Shown one piece after another: positions 18,601-25,145 of a stretch of 34,163 nt of DNA. Under the pieces are notes generated by a model. That model worked only from the letters and a program-made list of their open reading frames with translations, made no database searches and had not been told where the DNA came from. Each line of letters starts with the position of its first letter. The first letter of the stretch is position 1. Both the position numbers and the translations under genes were made by a program. Origin of the DNA: Eubacterium sp. (GTDB taxonomy: Bacteria; Bacillota; Clostridia; Lachnospirales; Lachnospiraceae); NCBI GenBank assembly GCA_022796875.1, contig JAAWJJ010000042.1, forward strand, positions 1 through 34,163, in the 5' to 3' direction.

Positions 18601-18838
18601 AATCTGCTCCGACCGGCTTTTCCTCTGACTGCGCCGCATCCATAACCTCCTGTTTCCCCTGCTGTTTCGTATACGTCTGCTCCTGCCCCGGAAACGGCAC
18701 GCTGTCATGCAACGAAAAAGATTCTGACGATGCGCGCCTGATTGCGTCGTTTTCCGTCAGAACTCCCTTTTTTTCATACCCTGTATGCGTTGTTTTCTGT
18801 TCATTTGGCTCAAATAATACGGAAGCATCAATTTTCAT
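15632..18838 (-). CDS. Large flagellar-locus protein with FliK-like C-terminus (DUF6240-like)
   Basis: A 1068-residue, Gln/Glu/Ala-rich protein with no signal peptide or membrane segment. Repeated helical modules carry the pattern 'N(L/Y)xxTxENIxxxxx(L/A)' (for example around NNLQPTVENIYQAQ and NSMEITQENIQTIK). These resemble the DUF6240 proteins found in flagellated Lachnospiraceae. Residues about 935-1010 (VSLKIIRGTKEKGKVNIAFE, then IAVQVKVDEKG) look like the C-terminal domain of the hook-length control protein FliK, in which beta strands are followed by a helix. It is preceded by its own sigma-28-like promoter and followed by flagellin. I infer a hook-length or export-switch role; the sequence alone does not prove it. 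Confidence 0.7.
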   Translation of the reverse strand: MKIDASVLFEPNEQKTTHTGYEKKGVLTENDAIRRASSESFSLHDSVPFPGQEQTYTKQQGKQEVMDAAQSEEKPVGADFEYLVNTMTSSDYEEAMEDGFSAQKDDVKKIVTEMDKIKIELAKAGADISYFGDGVDVDAIAQEYGGQAMANIVEQALKEANLPSSKENVKALETVVAQSGELKNLSDGAIRYLIENNLQPTVENIYQAQFSGGNFAVPEDAALPEGLDRAVANMLQRSGLENNAANQKNAAWLLYGGMDLTAENITYLQELQELELPADPADVLTAGLEAMQEGKRPQEAMLLGGYTYKDRAEQAAATVQRADEKTVAVLVEADKEITIENLEWALGQQEKQAADGNTDVGATESVSPEKAGELLKKTRQLEEIRLMMTVQANYSLLKKGIQIETQPLEQLVEQLKEEEMAYYRQMTAVQDVAGDQAQTAAAGQIQEMSATDRIQGAAGQAQGASGTDAAQLMYETSKAAASLKEAPADILAEEDITQKPLSEVQESAAARKRAYEEANRGYEPLMTAPRRDLGDRIENAFRNIEEILKDMDLPATEENLRAVRILGYNSMEITQENIQTIKSADVKVQRMFGNLTPSVVLEMIREGKNPLQMSVDELNEAAVQIKERQEENTSEKYSKFLWKLEQANGITKEERSAYIGIYRLLHQIETTDGAAVGALVQQNAQLSMKNLLSSVRTLKHGGMDVGVDDSVGQTESVTADAKSISAQIEAGFQTECSKAAYEQLAPEHMADMMKENAYEQMTPEEFLAGLRSAGQPESREAQETARPAAERDYAQMQLEEMQSIRGEETEVLQQLERYDMPKTLYNMLGVSQMHHRRNQSFRQLFSEEGMSGQPDLKEACMELLGRFAEAMQTPEELAKAQEELAQTAENVMKSMLEDDETSSIDIRNMKIACASITLSVKMVKEEHYHIPVMIGNEMTNVSLKIIRGTKEKGKVNIAFETEAHGKIAVQVKVDEKGASAVAAVSRADSISWLKERQERLTDAMNGILHQETGSVQIVESAALDIGHFLGTAQESTGHREDNAGEEQSQVQTRVLYGIAKEFIEIFKS

Positions 18839-18858
18839 ATCCTACACCTCATGTTCCG

Positions 18859-18878
18859 GCAGTCCCGCCTGGGACTGC
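18859..18878 (-). other. Hairpin in the leader of the FliK-like gene
   Basis: A perfect 8-bp stem (GCAGTCCC/GGGACTGC) with a 4-base loop lies between the sigma-28-like promoter and the GAGGTG ribosome site. Three further CGG/CCG pairs extend it across a small bulge. No U-run follows, so it is not a standard terminator. It might affect translation or message stability. Confidence 0.45.
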
Positions 18879-18908
18879 ACCGGCTTATTTCCTGATCTGA
18901 TGTCTATT

Positions 18909-18936
18909 ATTTCGGTGTACTGGTATGAAAACTTTA
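18909..18936 (-). promoter_or_regulatory. Sigma-28 type promoter of the FliK-like gene
   Basis: On the minus strand TAAAG starts at 18936 and CCGAAAT occupies 18915-18909, again with 17 bp between TAAA and CCG. This is the same geometry as the flagellin promoter, which supports both calls. The leader to the start codon is about 65 nt. Confidence 0.6.
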
Positions 18937-19001
18937 GCTTCCGTACCTATGGAATTCTATAACCTTTCCCCTGTTCAATTTGGTGCAAAATAAAACTTCC
19001 T

Positions 19002-21515
19002 CTAACGGCAGGTAATAAACATATTCCCTGCTGCCGCAAAACTCTCGGTCCAGTCGCTGATCTTTTCGGTTTTTACGGAATTGCTGCCCGGCTGATATAC
19101 CGTAATGTTAACGGTATCATATCCGGTAATTACCACAGGGCCTTCGGCGCTGTCCATTGCAATCACCGGTTTTTTCTCACTGACATAATACAGGACTTCA
19201 TCCAGGCAGCATCCGGCCAGATCAATAATTTCCTCGTTTGGCAGCGCGCTCTGCAATATCTCCGCCGGCGTCTTATTATCATTTAAAAGCGCATCCACAC
19301 TGATATGGACTCCTTCGGTTTCCAACAGCAGCGCCATACATCTTGCCGTTTCACTGCTGTTTCCCTCAGTATTTGTAAGCGTTGTTTTAAATGCCTGTAC
19401 CGCATTTGCCCGAGCTCTTTTCCAGACATATTCCTGATTGCTGTCTACCACGATGCCTTTCTCCTCATTTGCAGCACGGACTACTTCCGGCAGGCTTTCG
19501 GAAGCCGCAACCACCCGCCCTTTGGCATAAGCATAATAAACGTCTGATTTCTTTTCCCGGTTTAAATCCACTTCACGCTCACCGTCAAACAAAACATTTT
19601 TCGGCGTCAGCAGTTTCGGTGATTTTTCCGGAACCTCTTCCGGCAGTTTGATCTGTATCTGCGTCTGACGCTCTTCGGTTACCGTAGTATGCAGAGTTAT
19701 CATTTTCTCGGAATTTGTTTTATTGTTTACGATCGTATCCTGCTCATTAACTACATATACTCCTCCGTTCGGACTTGCCAGATTCAAATAGATCGTATCC
19801 GCCTCAACATATGCATCCATAATGTAATATCCGGCTTTCCGGTATTCTTTTTCCACCTGTCCCGCTTCATTCAGAATATTCGCCTGATGCATTGGAAATA
19901 CAGTATTTCCCGCCTTGTCAGCTGCGATCTCGCTTTCGTTTGCAATCCCGTATACAAGATCTTCACGCATATAGCATAAAGGCTTTAACTTCTTTCCAGA
20001 TTCTGCGTCCTGCTGCGACTGTTTCGCAGTTTCCAGATCAAGCATCTGCATACTCCGTCCTGCGTCCGTCCCGTCTGTTCCGATCCATGCGACATGCCTG
20101 CCGCTTTCAGACACTGCATAATTTCCTTCTTTCAGTCCTTTTGCGACCGTATCCACATTCATATTCTGCAAATTCACCTGATAAACGGTTCCGTCCACCA
20201 TAAAGTAAAAGTACCCGCTTTTGCTCGTATACAGAAGTTGTCCCAAATCCTCTTTCATAACCTGATACGACTGATCCGAAGAAATAAATACCTCTTCTTC
20301 AATCGTATTGACCGCACTGTCATAATGATATACGCTGACGCCGACCTGTCCTTCATGCCTGCCCCGGTTCATATAGCCGTATACGATAAAATCGGCGCTT
20401 CCGTTTTCGTCTACCTGTATCAGTTCAATATCATGCTGGTCATAATTTTCCCGTGCGTCTATGCCTTCAAAACCGCGGAAAGAAAAGACCTGCGCCTCCT
20501 GGTTCATCGACTGATTGTACGCCCAGAGTTCGCCGTCCTGGACAAACAGCACGCACGTGCCGTTTCCATTCGCCATATACTGCACGTCGCCGTCACGAAT
20601 CCCAAGCTGAATATAATTTTTATAAAAATTATCATTTTCTCCGCGGAAAATCTGATTCATCGTTCTTTCAAAATCCAGAAGGTAAATTCTTTCCGTAGTA
20701 TACCGTACCCGATAATACTCTTCCACATTGTAATATTCCAGTTCGCCGTTATTTCCCTTTGAAGTCATAATATAATCCAGAATAATCACATTATAATAAT
20801 CCGTAATCTCTTTTACGGACGTTACCGGTGCGGACAGTACATCCCCTTTAAAGGAACCCCAGCCGATCTGAGTAAGGTTTGAATGGATTGTCACTTTATT
20901 TAAAGTAGAATTATCGGCTGTTGCCGTCGGTTCCAAAAAAGTAGACAACGTCCCTAATGTTTCCGGATTCAAAGTCGTTTCATGAAAGTTTTTCACAAAT
21001 TCCAGACATTCATCCATATGGGAATCGCCTTCTAACATGACCCTCGTATAATAACGAACCGTTTTTCCTTCGCCTACAATCGAAAGCGTCAGCAAATATT
21101 CTTTATTTTCTTCCAGCAGATTTTCCAGAGTCAGTTCCGCCTCCGCCCTTTCTCCGCTGTTTTTATAATCGGCAACTTCTTTATTTTCAATCAGGCGCTC
21201 CATATCCAGACTTCGTACTTCATAAGACATGGCGTCTATTTGAAAACCATATGTCTGCACCTGCAGGTTGATCTTTAAATCTTTGTTTAAAGGCAGGATG
21301 TTATCTCTGACATACCTGCCATCCATTTCCGTCGTATATCCGTGCAGATCATTCATTTTCGCGTTGTTTTTCATCATATAAACAACCGGAAGAGTGGCCT
21401 CTTCCATTTCACTTGTCAAATCTTCGTTTTCATGATTGGTCAGATAGCTCGTAAACACCAGCGCAGCGATAAACACTCCCGCCAACACTCCGATCTTTAT
21501 CAATAATTGTTTCAT
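19002..21515 (-). CDS. Membrane-anchored extracellular protein of unknown function with a degenerate C39-peptidase-like end
   Basis: 837 residues. An N-terminal transmembrane anchor (about 7-26) is followed by a long extracytoplasmic part. The middle (about 290-600) has repeated beta-strand pairs such as DGDVQYMANGNGTCVLFVQ, DGELWAYN and SGYFYFMVDGTVYQVN, suggesting a beta-propeller. The last 120 residues, with ETARCMALLLETEG and later VLYYVSEKKPVIAM and VVITGYD, resemble a papain-like C39 fold. The histidine expected before the VVITGYD strand is missing, so catalysis is doubtful. It follows a 129-residue unknown gene and precedes flagellar genes. I do not recognise a characterised homolog. 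A sensing or envelope role is a guess. Confidence 0.75.
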   Translation of the reverse strand: MKQLLIKIGVLAGVFIAALVFTSYLTNHENEDLTSEMEEATLPVVYMMKNNAKMNDLHGYTTEMDGRYVRDNILPLNKDLKINLQVQTYGFQIDAMSYEVRSLDMERLIENKEVADYKNSGERAEAELTLENLLEENKEYLLTLSIVGEGKTVRYYTRVMLEGDSHMDECLEFVKNFHETTLNPETLGTLSTFLEPTATADNSTLNKVTIHSNLTQIGWGSFKGDVLSAPVTSVKEITDYYNVIILDYIMTSKGNNGELEYYNVEEYYRVRYTTERIYLLDFERTMNQIFRGENDNFYKNYIQLGIRDGDVQYMANGNGTCVLFVQDGELWAYNQSMNQEAQVFSFRGFEGIDARENYDQHDIELIQVDENGSADFIVYGYMNRGRHEGQVGVSVYHYDSAVNTIEEEVFISSDQSYQVMKEDLGQLLYTSKSGYFYFMVDGTVYQVNLQNMNVDTVAKGLKEGNYAVSESGRHVAWIGTDGTDAGRSMQMLDLETAKQSQQDAESGKKLKPLCYMREDLVYGIANESEIAADKAGNTVFPMHQANILNEAGQVEKEYRKAGYYIMDAYVEADTIYLNLASPNGGVYVVNEQDTIVNNKTNSEKMITLHTTVTEERQTQIQIKLPEEVPEKSPKLLTPKNVLFDGEREVDLNREKKSDVYYAYAKGRVVAASESLPEVVRAANEEKGIVVDSNQEYVWKRARANAVQAFKTTLTNTEGNSSETARCMALLLETEGVHISVDALLNDNKTPAEILQSALPNEEIIDLAGCCLDEVLYYVSEKKPVIAMDSAEGPVVITGYDTVNITVYQPGSNSVKTEKISDWTESFAAAGNMFITCR

Positions 21516-21608
21516 AATCCTGCTCTCTCTTCTATGCTTATAATTCCGTATCGTATTTATTGTAATTTGTTTCAGGAAAAACTACAACTGTTTTTTGCAA
21601 AAGTAACC

Positions 21609-21998
21609 TTACCACCAGCGGCGGCAGCGGTAATGCCTGCAGCGCCGGCGGTATATTTCATGCGCCATCATCACTTCCGTAAGTTCACAGATATCCGGTT
21701 TGTCCCTGACCGGTTCCGGCAGTTTTTTCAAAATCTGTCCGCATATATGGAAAAAACGTACTTTATCCGGATATTCATCAAACATCATAGAACCCTCATA
21801 TTCCATTTTGTCACATTCTTCCTCTATGAACGGCTGCAGCAGCAGGGCCTGCTTCGGCAGAAACCGTTTCATTCTTTCCAGATCTTCTTCATAGTCTTTC
21901 TCTCCCATATAGCTTTCATACGCCGGGAATGTCATATAAAAAGGAATTTTCTGTCCGTATTGGTACAACGTGTTCCATGTATCAGGAGCATGATCCAT
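21609..21998 (-). CDS. Hypothetical protein, 129 residues
   Basis: Starts at the ATG at 21998 behind AAAGGA and ends with a strongly basic, aromatic tail (YRRRCRHYRCRRWW). The body is acidic and helical, with the motif QALLLQPFIEEECDKMEYEG followed by a run like those in small Clostridia-specific cytoplasmic proteins. There is no signal peptide or membrane segment. It lies 93 bp upstream of the 837-residue membrane protein, in the same direction, and may be co-transcribed with it. Its function is unknown. Confidence 0.65.
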   Translation of the reverse strand: MDHAPDTWNTLYQYGQKIPFYMTFPAYESYMGEKDYEEDLERMKRFLPKQALLLQPFIEEECDKMEYEGSMMFDEYPDKVRFFHICGQILKKLPEPVRDKPDICELTEVMMAHEIYRRRCRHYRCRRWW

Positions 21999-22091
21999 TT
22001 TTTCGTCCTTTTTATTTTTTATGTTATTTTATGCCGACGGCGGCTGTTTCGTTCCTGTAGGATTTTCACACCGGAATACTGTATCAAGAGA

Positions 22092-22114
22092 AAAAAATCC
22101 CGCATAGCGGGATT
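22092..22114 (-). terminator. Intrinsic terminator after the DUF975 gene
   Basis: The 8-bp stem AATCCCGC/GCGGGATT (22096-22103 with 22107-22114, loop ATA) is followed on the minus strand by seven T residues. It lies 20 bp beyond the DUF975 stop codon. Confidence 0.85.
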
Positions 22115-22134
22115 CTTCCTGATCTTTCGTTCAC

Positions 22135-22872
22135 TTACCAGTTCACTTCTTTTTTCGTTTCCGTTTCTTCTCCGTCTTTAAAATCATAACTGATTTGTTC
22201 GTACAGCTCCGCACAGGCCAGCTCATAATACGGGCCGGTATAGAACAGCTGCACAATCCCGAATGTAATAATAGACAACAGCGCCCAGCCGATAAACGAC
22301 AGGTCAAATACAAATACATTCCATTTATTTCCATTCATCATCTGTCTGCTTAAGCCAAATACTTCTTCCGTACTTAAACTCGGATTTTCCGCCATAATAT
22401 ATGGTATCATCCGATACTCGTAAGATTTGACGATTCCCGGTATCACAAACAAAAGTGACCACAAAAACGTAAACAAATCGCGGAAAAACATCGTTTTTAC
22501 CACATTAATATAACAATTGTCAAAAACAAATCCGAAACTTCCGATTTCATGATGTCCGCGCAGCGCCCCGATAAAATACTTTCTTCCTCCGACTTCCAGC
22601 GGATTAAATACAAACACATCAAATATAATAATAACAATTACAACTACCACCGATACTGTCGCAATCGTTGTTACAACTGCAAACCACTGCACCGGAGAAA
22701 TCGTATTAACCAGACTTCTACCCCAGCCGTAATCATCCAGGTCGCGCCCTGACGTATGGAATGAAACCGTCCCTGTCACAATCGCCATAATCAGCGCCGC
22801 CAGTACATTTTTCCAGTAACTGTCCGAAAGTGCTCTGTTTGCTTTTTGCTTAATTGAAATCCTATCCCACAT
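22135..22872 (-). CDS. DUF975 family integral membrane protein
   Basis: 245 residues from the ATG at 22872, which follows AAGGAGGG at the usual spacing. Residues before that Met would lie inside the upstream gene. A short N-terminal helix (ISIKQKANRALSDSYWKN) leads into four or five membrane segments. The conserved central segment (FRDLFTFLWSLLFVIPGIVKSYEYRMIPYI) and the AENPSLSTEEVFGLSRQMMNG motif that follows it are typical of the DUF975 family, whose role is unknown. Its start overlaps the end of the C_GCAxxG_C_C gene by 11 bp, so translation is probably coupled. Confidence 0.85.
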   Translation of the reverse strand: MWDRISIKQKANRALSDSYWKNVLAALIMAIVTGTVSFHTSGRDLDDYGWGRSLVNTISPVQWFAVVTTIATVSVVVVIVIIIFDVFVFNPLEVGGRKYFIGALRGHHEIGSFGFVFDNCYINVVKTMFFRDLFTFLWSLLFVIPGIVKSYEYRMIPYIMAENPSLSTEEVFGLSRQMMNGNKWNVFVFDLSFIGWALLSIITFGIVQLFYTGPYYELACAELYEQISYDFKDGEETETKKEVNW

Positions 22873-23278
22873 ATTCTTTCCCTCCTTGTAAATAATCTTC
22901 CAGAATCTCTGCCGCATCTTCCACGCAGCCCCTGCAAGTCCTCAGCGGTTTTCCGGTCAGGGCGCCTTTCAGCTCTTTACAGATCACCGACCGGTTTTTC
23001 TCCAGAAACTGTTTTTCCAGCCGCATCAGATCTTCTTTCTGTTCTTCGGTCCATTTTGCCGGATCTTCATAATTTACATATCCTTTTTTCATATTATATG
23101 CCGCATACATTCCCATGACTGCACCGCATACTTTTTTCCGGCCTCCTCCGTACTGCGCCACTGCTGCCCGGACTTCTTCCTCCGGCAGACCTGCATCTTC
23201 CGCAAAAGCGCATGCAACCGCCTGTGCGCAATTATTCCCATGCCCGTGATATTGGGCAGCCTGTTCTTTTTTTGTCAT
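22862..23278 (-). CDS. C_GCAxxG_C_C family (putative redox or metal-binding) protein
   Basis: 138 residues from the ATG at 23278; a longer frame to 23338 lacks a ribosome site and runs into palindromic promoter DNA. Cysteines fit the family name: C17 in GNNCAQAV, the C51-G-A-x-x-G56 signature (CGAVMG), then C100, C115 and C118 near the end. Such proteins are thought to bind metal or perform redox chemistry and are common in anaerobes, often beside oxidoreductases or transporters. Here it precedes and overlaps a DUF975 membrane protein. A perfect-consensus promoter overlapped by inverted and direct repeats lies upstream, pointing to tight repression. The specific role is unknown. Confidence 0.85.
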   Translation of the reverse strand: MTKKEQAAQYHGHGNNCAQAVACAFAEDAGLPEEEVRAAVAQYGGGRKKVCGAVMGMYAAYNMKKGYVNYEDPAKWTEEQKEDLMRLEKQFLEKNRSVICKELKGALTGKPLRTCRGCVEDAAEILEDYLQGGKEYVG

Positions 23279-23321
23279 AACCCGTTCCCACCTTTTTTGT
23301 TTTTCAACGCCTGTAATTACA

Positions 23322-23410
23322 GACGCCCTATCGATCATACTATATTACAGACGCCATACGGCCCACATTATATTATCTACGCCATATGATATACGTTATT
23401 ATATGGCGTA
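23322..23410. promoter_or_regulatory. Operator-like cluster: 10-bp inverted repeat plus 28-bp-period direct repeats
   Basis: TACGCCATAT (23378-23387) and ATATGGCGTA (23401-23410) form a perfect inverted repeat that includes the -10 box. On the minus strand, copies of a TATGGCGT-like motif start at 23387, 23359 and 23331, spaced exactly 28 bp. The last two continue into GGCGTCTGTAAT. A separate perfect palindrome CTGTAATTACAG lies at 23311-23322. This is probably a repressor-binding array; the regulator is unknown. Confidence 0.55.
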
Positions 23411-23426
23411 TAATATTAGGTGTCAA
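23398..23426 (-). promoter_or_regulatory. Perfect-consensus sigma-A promoter of the C_GCAxxG-DUF975 operon
   Basis: On the minus strand TTGACA (23426-23421), a 17-bp spacer and TATAAT (23403-23398). The -10 box lies within the inverted repeat 23378-23410. The leader to the ATG at 23278 is about 113 nt. Confidence 0.8.
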
Positions 23427-23490
23427 TATTATATTCTTTCTTTTCTTCAATATTCATTTATTCTTAATAAAATATAAATTTTCCCGCAAG

Positions 23491-23529
23491 AAAAGGATCG
23501 TTTTATCCTCAGGATAAAGCGACCCTTTT
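23491..23529 (-). terminator. Intrinsic terminator after the MFS transporter gene
   Basis: Arms 23491-23509 and 23511-23529 pair over 19 bp with two G-U type positions. TTTTC follows on the minus strand. It ends the MFS transcript and separates it from the C_GCAxxG operon. Confidence 0.75.
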
Positions 23530-23645
23530 CCATTACAATTCTATTTTCATCCGGTTTTATACATCGGATTACTTAAATACAACTCTGTTCCCATTCGGCT
23601 TTATACATCGGATTACTTAATCACGACTTTATTTTCATCCGGTTT
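23530..23645 (-). repeat. 44-bp tandem repeat covering the 3' end of the MFS gene
   Basis: Read on the minus strand, units begin at 23645, 23601 and 23557, each with AARCCGRATG. Units 1 and 2 end in an identical TTAAGTAATCCGATGTATA. The first unit encodes the natural KPDENKVVIK tail and stop. The later units are decayed copies of that tail, and the third keeps codons for K-P-D-E-N. This shows a past duplication of the gene's 3' end. Confidence 0.75.
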
Positions 23646-24878
23646 AATAAAGCAAATCATGATAATGGATATCACGGAACATATAAAGAATACCATATAA
23701 GCTTTATTCAAATTTGCAACGCCAATCGCACCAATGATAATAAGCGCCGTGGAACGGACAGCCGTATTGATCGGCGCAATCAGCCTGTTTGCCTGAATAA
23801 ATCCAAAACGTCCGAAACAGGTACCGATAATAGACGGGATCAGGTTACCGATACCGCCGATACCGAATCCTACAAATATAGCTGCCAAAACCATCATACC
23901 GGTGCTTCCGTTCTGGAAAATCATAATCAGAAGAGCTGCCAGATACCAGATTCCGTAAATAACAGACGCAATTTTTGTCGTAAATTTCTGATCCAGCCAT
24001 CCCCATATATAAGAACCTATAATACCGATTACCGCAGCTACGGTAAGCATCATTACAGATACCTGAACATCGATACCGGTCATCACCAGCTTTGTCACAA
24101 AGTTGGATACCAGGCCAATCGTCGTCATCCATAACATACCGTGACCGATACCGATCAGCCAGGTGTTTCTGTCTTTTGCAATGACGCCCATCGTCATACT
24201 TTTCGCAACGGCCTGCTGTTTTTCCATCAGAGCTTTTGCTTCTTCCACATTAACCGGCTCGTTATCAGGCGTACATCCGACTTCTTCCGGAGTATTTTTT
24301 GCCCAGAAAACAGAAACAATGGCAAATACAAAACAAACGATTCCTAACAATATGTATGCTGTCCTTGGATTTCCAATCTTAGTGAAAATCACAATGATCG
24401 TTGCTGTACAGATCGGCAGTCCCATAGAAGCCCAGCCAAGGGCAAGCCCCTTTTTCTTAGGAAACCATACGTTCATAATATTATTCGGCACTACGTTCAA
24501 CTGAATATTGCCTCCTATAAACGTCAGGCAGATTACCATCAGGAAAAAGACCGGCTGCGAATTGGTAAAAGCCATAATCAGGCATAAAATACCGGTAAGA
24601 ATGTTTCCGAACAACGCCATAAAACGGCTTCCTTTCTTTGCCGTCATAATACTGAATACGACAGCAGCCGCCACGCCGATCCATCCTCCGATACCAGCCA
24701 TAGCGTTACACATATTTACAAACGCATCGCCCCATCCATGGTATGCCTGAAATGCAGTCGGAAACCAGTTCAAAGCGTCGGTTGATAACGCTGCCGCAAG
24801 ATAATAGCTGATTGCGCAGTAAATGATCATTGACCAACCCCATTTACCAAAGTTACTCTTTGTGTTGTTTGAATTCAT
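23613..24878 (-). CDS. Major facilitator superfamily transporter, OFA/monocarboxylate type
   Basis: 421 residues with about 12 hydrophobic helices and a polar central loop (about 205-235). The loop between helices 4 and 5, WFPKKKGLALGWASMG (138-153), is typical of the oxalate/formate antiporter and monocarboxylate branch. These move small organic acids across the cytoplasmic membrane. GGGAGG precedes the ATG. It is divergent from the LysR gene, with a promoter whose -65 region holds a palindrome carrying a T-N11-A core. I infer import of an aromatic acid or ester, or export of an acid product of the hydrolases. The substrate cannot be read from the sequence. Confidence 0.88.
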   Translation of the reverse strand: MNSNNTKSNFGKWGWSMIIYCAISYYLAAALSTDALNWFPTAFQAYHGWGDAFVNMCNAMAGIGGWIGVAAAVVFSIMTAKKGSRFMALFGNILTGILCLIMAFTNSQPVFFLMVICLTFIGGNIQLNVVPNNIMNVWFPKKKGLALGWASMGLPICTATIIVIFTKIGNPRTAYILLGIVCFVFAIVSVFWAKNTPEEVGCTPDNEPVNVEEAKALMEKQQAVAKSMTMGVIAKDRNTWLIGIGHGMLWMTTIGLVSNFVTKLVMTGIDVQVSVMMLTVAAVIGIIGSYIWGWLDQKFTTKIASVIYGIWYLAALLIMIFQNGSTGMMVLAAIFVGFGIGGIGNLIPSIIGTCFGRFGFIQANRLIAPINTAVRSTALIIIGAIGVANLNKAYMVFFICSVISIIMICFIKPDENKVVIK

Positions 24879-24986
24879 TTTAGACCTCCCTTAAAAATGC
24901 TGTTTCACAACCGCCTGTACGGCAGTGTTTTGTTACCTGAGTTACTTTTCATTACTTTTTGTTAATAAAAATTTTATATATATTTT

Positions 24987-25015
24987 ATTATATCCCAGTA
25001 AAATAACGGATACAA
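24987..25015 (-). promoter_or_regulatory. Sigma-A promoter of the MFS gene
   Basis: On the minus strand TTGTAT (25015-25010), a 17-bp spacer and TATAAT (24992-24987). The -10 is perfect and the -35 weak, as is common for activator-dependent promoters. The predicted start is near 24980. Confidence 0.65.
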
Positions 25016-25030
25016 ACGAAAGAAAGGACT

Positions 25031-25057
25031 GTATTTATGCCTGTCAGGAATAAATAC
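25031..25057. promoter_or_regulatory. Candidate LysR operator between the MFS and LysR genes
   Basis: A 27-bp palindrome centred on T25044; 12 of 13 base pairs match. Its core TGCCTGTCAGGAA (25038-25050) has the LysR-type T-N11-A form. Its centre lies at about -64 of the MFS promoter, the usual LysR recognition position, and directly abuts the -35 box of the LysR promoter, which fits autoregulation. Confidence 0.65.
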
Positions 25058-25059
25058 TG

Positions 25060-25088
25060 TTGAAAAGAGCGGTAAGGTTCTTTATAAT
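25060..25088 (+). promoter_or_regulatory. Sigma-A promoter of the LysR gene
   Basis: TTGAAA (25060-25065), a 17-bp spacer and TATAAT (25083-25088). The transcript would start near 25095, giving a leader of about 50 nt. A small palindrome CATTC-TGTAA-GAATG lies at 25104-25118. Confidence 0.7.
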
Positions 25089-25145
25089 TGTTTTTATACA
25101 CACCATTCTGTAAGAATGCCACTCTGTAAATAAGGAGGATTTTAT

